Assembly (NCBI RefSeq): GCF_001427665.1
Contig: NZ_LMHC01000006.1
Coordinates: forward strand, 1 to 64,000
Direction of reading: 5' to 3'
DNA from: Caulobacter sp. Root655
GTDB lineage: Bacteria; Pseudomonadota; Alphaproteobacteria; Caulobacterales; Caulobacteraceae
DNA length: 64,000 bases
This document shows, piece by piece, positions 20,401 through 29,959 of the stretch. A program made the translations under genes and the position numbers. Position 1 is the stretch's first letter. The number at the start of each line of letters is the position of its first letter. Below the pieces are notes generated by a model. It made no database searches. It was not told the DNA's origin and saw only the letters and a program-made list of their open reading frames with translations.

Positions 20401-20793
20401 ATGAGCATCCACACGCAGGCGGAAGACACGCTGCAGGCCAGCGTCGCCACGACTTTCGGCGTGCTCGCCTGGGAAATGGAGCTGGCCGGTGCGCGCTGTA
20501 TCTTCCTGGATTCCATCATCGGCGAGATGATGAAGAGCGTCCCGGAAGACAAGCGCGAGGCCCTGGTCGAGGGCATGCACACCGTCGACCTGCTGAGCCA
20601 GCAGTTGACCAGCCTGTCGGCCTTCGCCCGACGGATGAGCGGCACGATCGCGGACGACGTCTCGGCTTCGGTCGGCCATGCCCTGGGCGACATCACGCTG
20701 GGCGCCCTCGCCGACCGCATGTGCTCGGCCCTCGGCGGCGAGGAGCGCGGCGTCAACGATCGCGAGGAGGCGGGCGACCTTGACCTGTTCTGA
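20401..20793 (+). CDS. Small predicted helical protein of unknown function (130 aa)
   Basis: Starting at the ATG at 20401, the product has 130 residues with no signal peptide or membrane segment. It looks mostly helical (VLAWEMELAGARCIFLDSII, then DKREALVEGMHTVDLLSQQL), with an acidic tail ending in EEAGDLDLF. It is followed 33 bases later by a receiver gene and is divergent from an HWE kinase. Histidine occurs at positions suited to a phosphotransfer helix (MHTVDLL), but that is speculation. I do not recognise the family. Confidence 0.7.
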   Translation: MSIHTQAEDTLQASVATTFGVLAWEMELAGARCIFLDSIIGEMMKSVPEDKREALVEGMHTVDLLSQQLTSLSAFARRMSGTIADDVSASVGHALGDITLGALADRMCSALGGEERGVNDREEAGDLDLF

Positions 20794-20826
20794 GCGCTCA
20801 CCCCTCCAGCCAAGGGGGCCCTGGTC

Positions 20827-21258
20827 ATGATTCAGGACGCACGAGGCCTGAAGGTCGTCGTCGGCGACAGCGACCGGACCGTTCTGGAACTGCTGCAAAT
20901 CCGGCTGGACCTGGCCGGCTACCACACCTGCGTCGCGCGCACCGGGACGGCGGTCCTGGACACCCTGAAGAATGTTCGCCCCGGCGTCATGATCATCGAC
21001 CTGGGCCTGGCCGACACCAACGGGTTCGAGGTGCTGGAAGCGCTGAACCGACGGGGGGAGAAGCCGCACTACCCGATCCTGGTCATCGGCCGCAAGCTGA
21101 GCCCGGAAGACATCCAGCGCGCCGTCAAGCTCGGGGCCCGCGACTGCATGATCAAGCCGTTCAGCGGCGCCGACGTCCTGGAACGGGTGGCGCGCCTGCT
21201 GCGCCCACCGGCGCCACGCCCCGCGACGGCGGCGGGCGCTTCGTCGGTGTTCGTCTAG
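20827..21258 (+). CDS. Single-domain response regulator (receiver)
   Basis: The product has 143 residues consisting of one receiver domain. The acidic pocket is in VVGDSDRT, the phospho-acceptor Asp in MIIDLGLADTNGFEVLEAL, and the conserved Lys in DCMIKPFSGADVLERVARLL. A Pro/Ala-rich tail of about 20 residues follows, with no output domain. It probably takes part in a phosphorelay with the divergent HWE kinase and the neighbouring 130-aa protein. The conserved Thr/Ser position reads LVIGRKL, lacking the usual hydroxyl residue, which may alter signalling. Confidence 0.9.
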   Translation: MIQDARGLKVVVGDSDRTVLELLQIRLDLAGYHTCVARTGTAVLDTLKNVRPGVMIIDLGLADTNGFEVLEALNRRGEKPHYPILVIGRKLSPEDIQRAVKLGARDCMIKPFSGADVLERVARLLRPPAPRPATAAGASSVFV

Positions 21259-21298
21259 GGCGCGTTTGCCGTCCGTCGAAGCGCCCCATTTCACACCT

Positions 21299-21386
21299 CC
21301 GTTTTCCCGGCGAAGGCCGGGACCCAGATTCATCCAGAGCGGCTCGTGGGTTTCACCTGGGCCCCGGCCTTCGCCGGGGAAACGGG
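21299..21386. repeat. Palindromic repeat, family A copy 2
   Basis: CCGTTTTCCCGGCGAAGGCC and the matching right arm flank a centre containing CTCGTGGGTTTCACCTGG, which recurs almost unchanged in copy 3 at 26982. It lies between the convergent receiver and GH3 genes. Confidence 0.85.
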
Positions 21387-21428
21387 AGTAGGGTTGGCGA
21401 TTACCCCTGTTCCAGGGGGTCCGCCCCC

Positions 21429-23381
21429 CTACCGACCCAGGGCGTAACCGAACGGGTAGAGCGGCTTGTCGCTGTCGTGCGGCTTGTCGGAGGCCTGCGC
21501 CTTGACCGCCGCCATCGAGGACGGCAGCTCGAACGGCAGCCGCCCCTCGGCCTTCGCCCCGCCCGCCAGGACGTTGAGCAGCACGGCGTCGCTGACCCCG
21601 AAATCGCCGATCAGCACGCTGGCGTGATCCTTGACGTTGGTCAGTATGGCCGGCCGGTCCAGGAAGACCACGACGATGGTCGGGACCTTGGCGCTGGCCT
21701 GCAGGATCGCCTGATAGTCGGGGTCGGTGTCCTTGAAGTCGAGGTCGCCCTCATGCTGCATCAGGCCGAACAGGTGGCCGGGATGCAGCAGCTGGTGTGG
21801 CGCGCCGGTGCGGATGATGGCCAGGTCGGCCTTCTCCGGGGCATCCACCACCACCAGGCCCCGCGCGGTCGCCACGCCGGCGTCGAGGCCGCGCAGATAG
21901 ACCTTCCGGCCCGCCGTCATTGGCAGGATGCCGTCCCTGCGCTCGAGCATCACCAGGGACCGGGCCTGGGCTGCGTCGCCCTCGGCCTGGAAGGCCTTGG
22001 AGCCGACGATCCGCCCGGCGGCCTCGGGATCGACATAGGGGTTCTCGAACAGGCCCAGCTCGAACTTCTGGACCAGGATCCGCCGCACCGACTGGTCGAG
22101 GCGCGCCTCCTTGGCCTGGCCCGACTTGACGATCTCGACCAGCCGCTCGGCGTGCTCGGTGCCGCCGAACTGGTCGACGCCGGCGTCCAGGGCCTTGGCG
22201 AAGCGCTGGGTCTCGGTCAGGTCGTCCACGCCCCAGGGCATGCCGATCACCGGCGGCTGGCCGGGCTTCCAGTCCCCCCGGCAGGCGGCCGGGCAGTCGT
22301 TGGTGATCGCCCAGTCGGAGACGATCACGCCGTCGAAGCCGTATTGGCCGCGCAGCAGATCGGTCAGCAGGTACTTGTTGAACCCAGCCCCGACCTGCTC
22401 CACCGGCTTGCCGTCCAGGGTCAGGTCCTGGAGGATCGAATAGGTCGGCATCATGCCGGCCGCCTTGGCCGCGAAGGCGCCTTCGAACGGCTTGACGTGA
22501 TAGGCGAAGTTGCCGGTCGGGAAGCTGGCGTAGCGGCCATAGGGGTTGTGGCTGTCCCAGCCTTCCTTGGCCGCGCCGTAGCCGACCCAGTGCTTGACCA
22601 CGGCGATGACGCTGTCCTGGGTGAGGCCGCCCTCGCCCGCCTGGAAGCCGGCCACATAGGCTCGCACCATGCGCGAGGCGAGGTCGGCGTCCTCGCCGAA
22701 GGTGCCGGTGATCCGCGACCAGCGCGGCTCGGTGGCCAGGTCGGCCTGCGGCGACAGGGCCATGTGGATGCCGGTCGCGCGATACTCCTGGCGGGCGACC
22801 TCGCCGAACCGGCGCATCAGGGCCTGGTCGCCGATCGCCGCGAAGCCCAGGCTCTCGGGCCACTTGGAAAAGCCGCCCGCGGCGACCCCGGCCCCGGCCG
22901 TGTGCTGGAAGTGGTTGCGCGGGTCGGTGCTGATGGTCAGCGGCACGCCCAGCCGGGTCTGCTCGGCCACGGCCTGCAACCGGTTGTTCTGCGTGGCGAT
23001 GCCGTCGCCCGAACCGCTCAAGCGGGTGATGAAGCTGGTCACCCGCTTGTCGTTGATCAGCTTGGCGGCGCCGTCGATGTCGTAGGTCTGGCCCGACCCG
23101 AAGGGGTTCTTCGGCGCCGGCGCGGTGCCGTGCATCATCGTCCCGGCCTTCTCCTCCAGCGTCATGCGGCCGACCAGGTCGGCGGCCCGGGCCTGGGGCG
23201 TCAGTCGCCAGTCCTCGTAGGGCTGCAGCTTGCCGTCGCGGTCGAGGTCCTTGAAGGTCAGCCCGTCGACCCGGATCAGGGGCGCGGAACGGACCCCCAG
23301 CTTCGGCTGTTCCGCCGCCCAGGCCGGAGCCGCCGTGATCAACGCCAGCGCCACGGCGACGCTCCAAGCCTGTCGTCCCAT
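21429..23381 (-). CDS. Secreted glycoside hydrolase family 3 enzyme (beta-glucosidase type)
   Basis: The product has about 650 residues. I chose the ATG at 23381 because GAGG lies 7 bases upstream and it gives a clean signal peptide (MGRQAWSVAVALALITAAPA, then WAA); an ATG at 23396 is also possible. GH3 features are MTLEEKAGTMMHG, the substrate-loop region LTISTDPRNHFQHTAG, KHWVGYG, and the nucleophile Asp in YGFDGVIVSDWAI. A C-terminal domain is present, with HLFGLMQHEGDLDFKDTDPD before a YPFGYAL end. An EF-hand-like DLDRDGKLQPYEDW follows the signal. It should cut beta-glycosides in the periplasm. It is the second gene after the TBDR at 23480 and probably processes what that receptor imports. 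Confidence 0.9.
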   Translation of the reverse strand: MGRQAWSVAVALALITAAPAWAAEQPKLGVRSAPLIRVDGLTFKDLDRDGKLQPYEDWRLTPQARAADLVGRMTLEEKAGTMMHGTAPAPKNPFGSGQTYDIDGAAKLINDKRVTSFITRLSGSGDGIATQNNRLQAVAEQTRLGVPLTISTDPRNHFQHTAGAGVAAGGFSKWPESLGFAAIGDQALMRRFGEVARQEYRATGIHMALSPQADLATEPRWSRITGTFGEDADLASRMVRAYVAGFQAGEGGLTQDSVIAVVKHWVGYGAAKEGWDSHNPYGRYASFPTGNFAYHVKPFEGAFAAKAAGMMPTYSILQDLTLDGKPVEQVGAGFNKYLLTDLLRGQYGFDGVIVSDWAITNDCPAACRGDWKPGQPPVIGMPWGVDDLTETQRFAKALDAGVDQFGGTEHAERLVEIVKSGQAKEARLDQSVRRILVQKFELGLFENPYVDPEAAGRIVGSKAFQAEGDAAQARSLVMLERRDGILPMTAGRKVYLRGLDAGVATARGLVVVDAPEKADLAIIRTGAPHQLLHPGHLFGLMQHEGDLDFKDTDPDYQAILQASAKVPTIVVVFLDRPAILTNVKDHASVLIGDFGVSDAVLLNVLAGGAKAEGRLPFELPSSMAAVKAQASDKPHDSDKPLYPFGYALGR

Positions 23382-23479
23382 GCGGACCTCACTCATGTCT
23401 GATCTTCTTCTCGTTCCGCTCGAGGCGAACGGCGGGATGGTCAGGCGGCCCCCGGCGTTGGGGACCGCCTGGTCTCGGG

Positions 23480-25714
23480 TTAGAACTTGGCCGAAAGCTG
23501 CACGCCGTAGAGGCGGGGCGGCGCATAGACGCCGGAGCCCCCGAGGCGGTTGGCGTTCTGGGCGTCCGGGGCGGCCTGGACCAGCACCGCCTCGTCCTCG
23601 AGGTTGCGGCCGTAGGCCATCAGGCTCCAGGCCCCGCCGGGCGCCTCGTAGGTCACCATCAGGTCGGTCTTGGTGTAGGAATCCTGTCGGGTGACCGCGA
23701 AGTTGCGGTAGTCGAGGTTCTTGGCGCTTTCGTAGTGGGTCTGGATCCGCACGCTCAGCTGGCCGTCATTGGAAAAGCGCCAGCTGTGCTGGTAGCCCAG
23801 GTTGAAGGTCCATTCCGGCGACTTGGCCAGGGTCAGGCCCGAATAGTCAGCCCGCCCCGGCGAGAACGAGTCGCCCGTCGCCAGCACGAAATCGTCGTAT
23901 CGGGCATGCAGATAGGACAGCGAGCCGTCGAGGCGGTCGTTCTCGGTGATCAGCAACAGTCCTTCGACTTCCCCACCGTAGAGCGTCGCCTTGGGAGCGT
24001 TGACCGTCACGGTCGAGGCCTGGCCGGCGACCACGCCGATCGCGCTCACCTGGAAGTCCTTGTAATCATAGTAGAAGGCCGACAGGTTCAGTTGAGCGCG
24101 GTTGTCGAGGAAGCGGTTCTTGACGCCCATCTCGTAGGCGGTCAGGCGTTCGGGGTCGTACTTGTTGTTGGCCGGCGGCAGGCCGTCGCCATAGCCGCCC
24201 GCCTTGTAGCCGGTGGCGGTCGAGGCATAGAGCAGCGAGGTCGGCGTCAGGTCGAACTCGACTCCCACCTTGTAGTCCTCGGACTTCCAGGTGAAGTCGG
24301 CCAGGTTGGCGTAGAGCAGGCATCCTGACGGCGAGCCGGCGACTGGCCCGGTGATCCCGCCCGGCCGGGTGCAGACCCCGCTGGGGTCCAGTCCGATGTA
24401 GGTTCCGCCGGCCCGGCCCTTGTGGTCGCGGGTGTAGCGCAGGCCGACCGTGCCGCGCAGCCGGTCGCTGAAGCTGTAGGTCCCCTGGGCGAAGGCGGCC
24501 TTGGAGTCGGCGTAGGTGTCGGGCTGGACGAAGGCCACCGCCGGATAGAAGTTGGCGTAGACGTCGTTCTTCTCGTCGAAATAATAGAGCCCGCCGACCC
24601 ACTTGAACGCGCCGACAGCGTTGCCCAGGCGCAGTTCGTGCGTCTGCTGGCGCTCGTCGGAGTCGAAATAGGTCGTGTTGCAGCCGAGCGGGATCGTCGG
24701 CTCGCAGCGGTTCGACGGCCGGGTCGTGCCGAACGTATAGTTGCGCTGGGCGCCCGCGAGCGTGTGGACGATATCCTTGCGGACCGATCCCAGATAGGTC
24801 AGCACCCCGAACGGCAGCTTCCAGTCGGCCTGGGCGGCGAAGCCGTAGTTCTTCTGGAGGCTGTGGCCCTTGACGGAGATCGCGGAGGCATAGGGGTCGC
24901 CGCCAGCCGAGTACTGACCCAGTGGCGTGGACGCCGAACCGTTGCGGTCGTTGCGGAAATAGTCGCCGCTCAGCAGCAGCGTGAAGTTGTCGGTCGGCTC
25001 GAACAGCACGTGCAGGCGCATGGCCAGCGCGTCCTCGTCGTTGTAGTCATTGGCCGGCGCGTTGTCGGTGTAGCCGTCGCGCTTGGAGATCTGGAAGGCC
25101 CCGCGCGCCTTCACCTTGTCCGAGATCGGCACGTTCAGCGCCCCGCTGGCGCGGACCAGCGAGAAGTTGCCCAACTCGACCTCGGCCGTCGCTTCGCGCG
25201 CGTCGGTCGGCTTCTTGGTGATGACGTTCAGGCTGCCGGCCGTGGCGTTGCGGCCGTACAGCGTGCCCTGCGGTCCACGCAGCACCTCAACGCGGTCCAG
25301 GTCGAAGAACAGGCCGGCCGCCGAGCGCGGGCGGGCCATGTAGACCCCGTCGACATTGAAGGCCACCGCCGGGTCGCCGACCTCGGTGTTGTTGGTGCTG
25401 CCGATGCCGCGCACCGAGATCTCCACTGATCCTCCGACCGTGCCGATCTGGATACCCGGCGTCACCGTGGTCAGGTCGGTCGCCGTGCGCACGCCCTGCC
25501 TCTGGAGCTGGTCGGCCGACAATGCGGTGATGGCCAGCGCCGTGCGCTGGGCGGTCTGCTCGCGCCGTTCGGCGGTGACCACGACTTCCTCGATCTCGAT
25601 CGAAGAGCCGGTCGCCCCGGCCGGAGCCGAGGGCGTCGATTGCGCCTGGGCCAGGCCCGCGAAAATCAAAACCGAGACAGCCGCGCTCGCGGCCAGAATT
25701 GCCCGTGTCGACAT
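23480..25714 (-). CDS. TonB-dependent receptor of the GH3/esterase carbohydrate locus
   Basis: The start is the ATG at 25714, with GGGAGGAAACG directly upstream; the product has 744 residues. A signal peptide (MSTRAILAASAAVSVLIFAG, then LAQAQ) is followed by IEIEEVVVTAERREQTAQRT, the plug motif FDLDRVEVLRGPQGTLYGRN, and a barrel ending in YGVQLSAKF. The GH3 gene follows after about 98 bases. A double operator (25818-25852) lies about 100 bases upstream, shared with the divergent LacI gene. The receptor probably imports a glycoside whose breakdown needs the GH3 enzyme and the esterase at 28233. Confidence 0.93.
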   Translation of the reverse strand: MSTRAILAASAAVSVLIFAGLAQAQSTPSAPAGATGSSIEIEEVVVTAERREQTAQRTALAITALSADQLQRQGVRTATDLTTVTPGIQIGTVGGSVEISVRGIGSTNNTEVGDPAVAFNVDGVYMARPRSAAGLFFDLDRVEVLRGPQGTLYGRNATAGSLNVITKKPTDAREATAEVELGNFSLVRASGALNVPISDKVKARGAFQISKRDGYTDNAPANDYNDEDALAMRLHVLFEPTDNFTLLLSGDYFRNDRNGSASTPLGQYSAGGDPYASAISVKGHSLQKNYGFAAQADWKLPFGVLTYLGSVRKDIVHTLAGAQRNYTFGTTRPSNRCEPTIPLGCNTTYFDSDERQQTHELRLGNAVGAFKWVGGLYYFDEKNDVYANFYPAVAFVQPDTYADSKAAFAQGTYSFSDRLRGTVGLRYTRDHKGRAGGTYIGLDPSGVCTRPGGITGPVAGSPSGCLLYANLADFTWKSEDYKVGVEFDLTPTSLLYASTATGYKAGGYGDGLPPANNKYDPERLTAYEMGVKNRFLDNRAQLNLSAFYYDYKDFQVSAIGVVAGQASTVTVNAPKATLYGGEVEGLLLITENDRLDGSLSYLHARYDDFVLATGDSFSPGRADYSGLTLAKSPEWTFNLGYQHSWRFSNDGQLSVRIQTHYESAKNLDYRNFAVTRQDSYTKTDLMVTYEAPGGAWSLMAYGRNLEDEAVLVQAAPDAQNANRLGGSGVYAPPRLYGVQLSAKF

Positions 25715-25817
25715 CGTTTCCTCCCCTGCGTGGCCGAGTCGCGCCCGGCCATCTGCTTTGTTCTTGGGTCCGCCCGGCGTATCGCGCCGGGTCGGCCTCT
25801 CAAGGGAAAACGAATAC

Positions 25818-25852
25818 GATAACGTTGTCAATTCGAATATGACAACGTTATC
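25818..25852. promoter_or_regulatory. Paired LacI-type operator
   Basis: GATAACGTTGTCA (25818-25830) and TGACAACGTTATC (25840-25852) are perfect reverse complements separated by 9 bases. Each has the central AACGTT expected for LacI-family sites. They sit between the TBDR and the divergent LacI gene, so either or both genes may be controlled. The first copy with its downstream flank recurs at 29960. Confidence 0.75.
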
Positions 25853-25923
25853 GGTCCCTAGAAGCTCTGGTTGTGCGAACCTATTGTCACTAGACCTCGA
25901 AGGCGCGCCCGCGGGAGTTTGGC

Positions 25924-26943
25924 TTGAACCGTTCACCGACGATCAAAGACGTCGCCAGCAAGGCGCAGGTCTCCTTCAAGACGGTGTCGCGGGTGCTGAA
26001 CGGCGAACCGCATGTCCGCGAATCGGTCCGCGATCGGGTCCTGACCGCCGCCAACGCCCTGGGCTACCGCCCCAACATCGCCGCCCGCGGCCTGACCGGC
26101 GCGCCGTCGCGGCTGATCGGCCTGCTCTACGACACCGCCAACTACGGCTTCGTCACCGAGGCGGAGATCGGCGCCCTGCTCCGCTGCCGCGAGGCCGGCT
26201 ATCACCTCGCCATCGAGCCGGTGGACGCGCGGGACGACGTCGGCCAGCAGATCGAGCACATCCTCTCGAGCCTGCGGCTGGACGGCCTGATCCTGACCCC
26301 GCCGCTCTCCGACGATCCCACCGTGATCGCCACGCTGGAGCGGCTCAAGGTGCGCCATGTGCGGGTCGCGCCCCACGCCGATCGCGACCGCTCGCCCTGC
26401 GTCTTCATCGACGACGCCGAGGCCGCTTTCGCGCTCACCGGCTATCTGCTGGCGCTGGGCCACGCGGCGATCGGCTTCGTCGAGGGGCCGCCGGGACACG
26501 CCGCCGCCGGTCCGCGCCTGGCGGGCTTCCGGCGGGCGATGGACGAGGCCGGCCTCGACCCCTCGCCGGACCATGTCGTCCCGGGCGATTTCACCTTCGA
26601 GTCCGGCATTCTGGCCGGTCGCCGGCTGCTGACGCGCGACGACCGCCCCACCGCGATCTTCGCCGCCAACGACAGGATGGCGCTGGGCGTCACGGCCGCG
26701 GCGCGGGAACTGGGCCTAGGCATCCCGGACGCGGTCTCGGTGGCCGGTTTCGACGACACCTGGGCGGCGCGGAGGAGTTGGCTGCCGCTGACCACGGTCC
26801 GCCAACCGATCGAGGAGATGTGCGCGACCGCCACCGACATGCTGATCGCCGCCACCGCGGGCGAAACGCCGGAGCCCGCGGCTCGCGGCTTCGATTTCCA
26901 GGTCATGCCCCGCGAGTCGACGGCGCCGCCCAAGGGCGCCTAG
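25924..26943 (+). CDS. LacI-family transcriptional regulator
   Basis: The product has 339 residues and starts at a TTG at 25924, with GGAG 7 bases upstream. The N-terminus PTIKDVASKAQVSFKTVSRV followed by LNGEPHVRESVRDRV is the LacI helix-turn-helix and hinge. A periplasmic-binding-like domain follows, with LDGLILTPPLSDD, GDFTFESGILAGRRL, RPTAIFAANDRMALG and VSVAGFDDTWAARRSWLPLT. It probably represses the divergent TBDR-GH3 operon through the paired operator between them and responds to a sugar. Confidence 0.93.
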   Translation: MNRSPTIKDVASKAQVSFKTVSRVLNGEPHVRESVRDRVLTAANALGYRPNIAARGLTGAPSRLIGLLYDTANYGFVTEAEIGALLRCREAGYHLAIEPVDARDDVGQQIEHILSSLRLDGLILTPPLSDDPTVIATLERLKVRHVRVAPHADRDRSPCVFIDDAEAAFALTGYLLALGHAAIGFVEGPPGHAAAGPRLAGFRRAMDEAGLDPSPDHVVPGDFTFESGILAGRRLLTRDDRPTAIFAANDRMALGVTAAARELGLGIPDAVSVAGFDDTWAARRSWLPLTTVRQPIEEMCATATDMLIAATAGETPEPAARGFDFQVMPRESTAPPKGA

Positions 26944-26981
26944 GACCTCGGCGGTTTGTTATCGAAGCGAGCCAATCCAAC

Positions 26982-27069
26982 CCCGCTTTCCCGGCGAAGG
27001 CCGGGACCCAGATTCATCTGGAACGGCTCGTGGGTTTCACCTGGGCCCCGGCCTTCGCCGGGGAGACGG
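26982..27069. repeat. Palindromic repeat, family A copy 3
   Basis: It is very similar to the copy at 21299-21386, including the centre. It lies between two convergent LacI genes and may end both transcripts. Confidence 0.85.
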
Positions 27070-27103
27070 AGATAGGTCAATGATTCGAAGCCCGACCTAA
27101 AGC

Positions 27104-28117
27104 CTAGGACCTCGGCGCCCCGATGGTGTCGCGGAGCATCAGGTCGAAATCCAGCCGCCGGTGTTCGACGCGCCGGGTTCCGGCCTCGGCCTGGGCGATG
27201 ACCAGCTCGGCGGCCGCCCCCGCCATGGCGAAGACGGGCTGGCGCACCGTGGTCAAGGCTGGCCATGCCAGCCGCGAGAGCTCGCTGTCGTCGAAGCCGG
27301 CGACCGAGAGATCTCCGGGCACGGACAGGCCCAGCCGGTAGGCCACGGCCATGACGGCCAGCGCGATCTCGTCGTTGAACGCGAAGATGGCGCTGGGCCG
27401 ATCCGGGCTGGTCAGCAAGGCCACGACCTCGGTCTCGTCGCCGTCGAAGACGCCCTCGCCGTCGCGCACCAGCCGGGTGTCGACCGCCAGCCCGCGCTCC
27501 TGGAGCGCGCGGCGATAGCCTTCCAGCCGCCAGACGGAGGCGGCGTGGTCGAGCGGTCCGGTGAAGAAGCCTATCCGCCGGTGACCAAGGTCAAGCAGCG
27601 CCGCCGTCATCCTTCGAGCGGCCTCGGCGTCGTCCATCGAGATCGACGACGCCCGCTCAGGCTCGGTCAGCGGCGCCATCCGGACATAGGGGGTTTCCGA
27701 CCGGTCCAGCACGTCCAGCACCGCCTGGTCGTCGGTGATCGGCGGCAGCAGCAGGAAGCCGTCCGGCCGCAGCGAGGCCACCGCGCCCGCCACCCCGCCG
27801 GCCGTGGCGTCCGCGCCCGTTTCATAGGGCAGCACCACCAGATGGTAGCCCTTGGCGCGACAGGACTCGATCGCGCCGTGCTGGAACTCCGCCACATAGG
27901 CCGGGATCATCTCCGGGATCACCAGGCAGATCAGGAACGACCGCGAACCCGGAAGGCCGCGCGCGAAGGTGTTGCGCCGGAAGTCGAGCGCCTCGATGGC
28001 GTCCTGCACCTTGGCGCGGGCCTGGGCGCTGACGTGGCGCTCGCCGTTCAGCACCCGCGACACCGTCATCACCGACAGGCCGGCTCGGGCGGCCACGTCC
28101 TTGATCGTCGTCGTCAC
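27104..28117 (-). CDS. LacI-family transcriptional regulator (second)
   Basis: The product has 337 residues and starts at a GTG at 28117 behind a GGAGGAGG. The DNA-binding end reads TTTIKDVAARAGLSVMTVSR then VLNGERHVSAQARAKV. The sugar-binding part shows LRPDGFLLLPPITDD, SAIFAFNDEIALA and DLSVAGFDDSELSRLAWPAL. It follows the carboxylesterase by 115 bases on the same strand, so both may come from one transcript. It resembles the regulator at 25924 but is divergent enough to be a separate specificity. Confidence 0.92.
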   Translation of the reverse strand: MTTTIKDVAARAGLSVMTVSRVLNGERHVSAQARAKVQDAIEALDFRRNTFARGLPGSRSFLICLVIPEMIPAYVAEFQHGAIESCRAKGYHLVVLPYETGADATAGGVAGAVASLRPDGFLLLPPITDDQAVLDVLDRSETPYVRMAPLTEPERASSISMDDAEAARRMTAALLDLGHRRIGFFTGPLDHAASVWRLEGYRRALQERGLAVDTRLVRDGEGVFDGDETEVVALLTSPDRPSAIFAFNDEIALAVMAVAYRLGLSVPGDLSVAGFDDSELSRLAWPALTTVRQPVFAMAGAAAELVIAQAEAGTRRVEHRRLDFDLMLRDTIGAPRS

Positions 28118-28232
28118 GCGCGAACGTCCTCCTCCCGCCGGCCAGGCGGGCGCGGCGGTTCTCGGACGCAGATATAGCGCGGATTCGAAAAAGGAAGCGG
28201 CCTCGTCCCGGAAGGTACGAGGCCGCGCCCTC

Positions 28233-29840
28233 CTAGGGCTTGGCGCTATCGGCCACCTGCTGTGTCAGGTCCAGCCGCGCCTTCCACGGATCGGCCTTGG
28301 CCGAGACCCCGTCATTGGCGAAGTCGAGGATCTGGTCGCCGGCCGCGTCGTAGACCGGCCAGGTCGGCAAGCCGGCCCCGTTCGGGTCGCCGGTCTTGGC
28401 GAAGGCGACCCAGTAGCTGTTGGTCAGCCGCGCCATCTGGGCGTCGGCCGGCGTCAGGGCCGCGCCGTACTTGGCCTTGACCGTGTCGAACACGTACGGG
28501 ATTTCGGTGGCGTGCGGCGCGCCCGGCCATTCCTTGCGCATGGACTCGGCCACATAGGAGAAGCGGAAGGCGTAGACCGGCCGCTTGTCCGCCGCCCAGG
28601 CCCTGGCCATGAACCGCGCCGGCTCGACCATCATCCTGTCGCTGGCGGTCAGGGTTCCGATCGCCCGCAGGTCGCCGGTCCCCTTGGGGTCATAGGCGGC
28701 CTGCGCCGCCGCTCGCCGCTCGGGCCCGAACGGGGCGTAGACCTCGTCCAGGCTGCGGGCGAAGGAGAAGCCGATGTCCATGCTGTTGGCGCCGACCATC
28801 AGCGGCACATTGGCCCCGCCGCCGGCCCGGTAGATCGTCGCGGGCTCATCGACCACGATCTGGCCGTCGGTCATCGGCCCGGCATAGGTCGGATTGCCGA
28901 ACATGCTCATCATGTTCAGGCCGTCGACCACCTTGTCGGCGGGCAAGGCGCGCAGGGCCGCCAAGGCCGCGGCGTCTTCGCCCGAGACCCCGGCCTTCTG
29001 GGCGAAGGCCAGCCCGACCTCCTCGCCGGACGCCGGTCCGCCCGGGGCCTGGCCACTGACCTTGCGACCCGGCGTTATGGAGCCGCGCCCGCCGCCGGAC
29101 TCGATGATCGCCTTGTGGAACAGGCCCTTGGCGGCCGGCGAGGTCAGCAGGGTGTGGATGGAGAAGCCGCCGGCCGACTCGCCGACGATCGTGACGTTGG
29201 CCGGGTCGCCCCCAAAGGCGGCGATGTTGCGCTGCACCCATTTCAGGGCCGCGATCTGATCCATGAACCCGTAGTTGCCCAGCGGCCCCTTGGGGTTCTC
29301 CTTGGTCAGGGCCGGGTGGGCGAAGAAGCCGAAGCGGCCGACCCGGTAGTTGAAGCTGACAAAGACCACGCCCTGCTTGGCGAACTGGTCGCCGGCATAG
29401 ACCTCCGGAGAGGACCCGCCGTTGACGAAGCCGCCGCCATAGATCCAGACCATCACCGGCCGCTTGGCCGCGGCCGGCGCCGTCGGGCGCCAGACGTTCA
29501 TCACCAGGCAGTCCTCGGCCGGCTCCGTGCCCAGCGGCGCGGCGTCGCTGGGGAACGGCTTCTGGGCGCAGTCATGACCGTACTGGGTCGCCGCGCGCAC
29601 GCCGCTCCAGGCCGCGGCCGGAGCCGGGGCCCGCCAGCGCAGGTCGCCGACCGGCGGCGCGGCGAAGGGCACGCCCTTGAACGCCTCGACCCCGTCCTTG
29701 ACCACACCCTGCAGCCGCCCGCTGTCGATCTTGACCACGCCCGCCGGCGCGTCGGCCGCCCGGGCCGGCGCGCCGGCCAAGCCCATGGCCAGGGCCGCGA
29801 CCAGGACGCTGGTCCGGCCGATTGCTGACTTGCCCGTCAT
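28233..29840 (-). CDS. Secreted type-B carboxylesterase
   Basis: From the ATG at 29840 (GGGAGGAAATCA upstream) the product has 535 residues with a signal peptide (GRTSVLVAALAMGLAGAPAR, then AA). Type-B carboxylesterase features are FKGVPFAAPPVGDLRWRAP, EDCLVMNVWRP, VMVWIYGGGFVNGG (oxyanion hole), NIAAFGGDPANVTIVGESAG with the catalytic Ser, and GAPHATEIPYVFD with the catalytic His. It should remove acyl groups from an imported glycoside in the periplasm. A LacI-type operator half identical to that before the TBDR at 23480 lies about 120 bases upstream, linking it to the same regulon. Confidence 0.92.
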   Translation of the reverse strand: MTGKSAIGRTSVLVAALAMGLAGAPARAADAPAGVVKIDSGRLQGVVKDGVEAFKGVPFAAPPVGDLRWRAPAPAAAWSGVRAATQYGHDCAQKPFPSDAAPLGTEPAEDCLVMNVWRPTAPAAAKRPVMVWIYGGGFVNGGSSPEVYAGDQFAKQGVVFVSFNYRVGRFGFFAHPALTKENPKGPLGNYGFMDQIAALKWVQRNIAAFGGDPANVTIVGESAGGFSIHTLLTSPAAKGLFHKAIIESGGGRGSITPGRKVSGQAPGGPASGEEVGLAFAQKAGVSGEDAAALAALRALPADKVVDGLNMMSMFGNPTYAGPMTDGQIVVDEPATIYRAGGGANVPLMVGANSMDIGFSFARSLDEVYAPFGPERRAAAQAAYDPKGTGDLRAIGTLTASDRMMVEPARFMARAWAADKRPVYAFRFSYVAESMRKEWPGAPHATEIPYVFDTVKAKYGAALTPADAQMARLTNSYWVAFAKTGDPNGAGLPTWPVYDAAGDQILDFANDGVSAKADPWKARLDLTQQVADSAKP

Positions 29841-29959
29841 TGATTTCCTCCCAGCGGCCTGACGCCGCATTTTGTTATGGTTTCTCATGGCTTCGGCAAG
29901 GTCGCGGCGATGCGCGCCGTGGTCGAACGCCCGGTAGCGCGCGACATTGAGCGCACACT

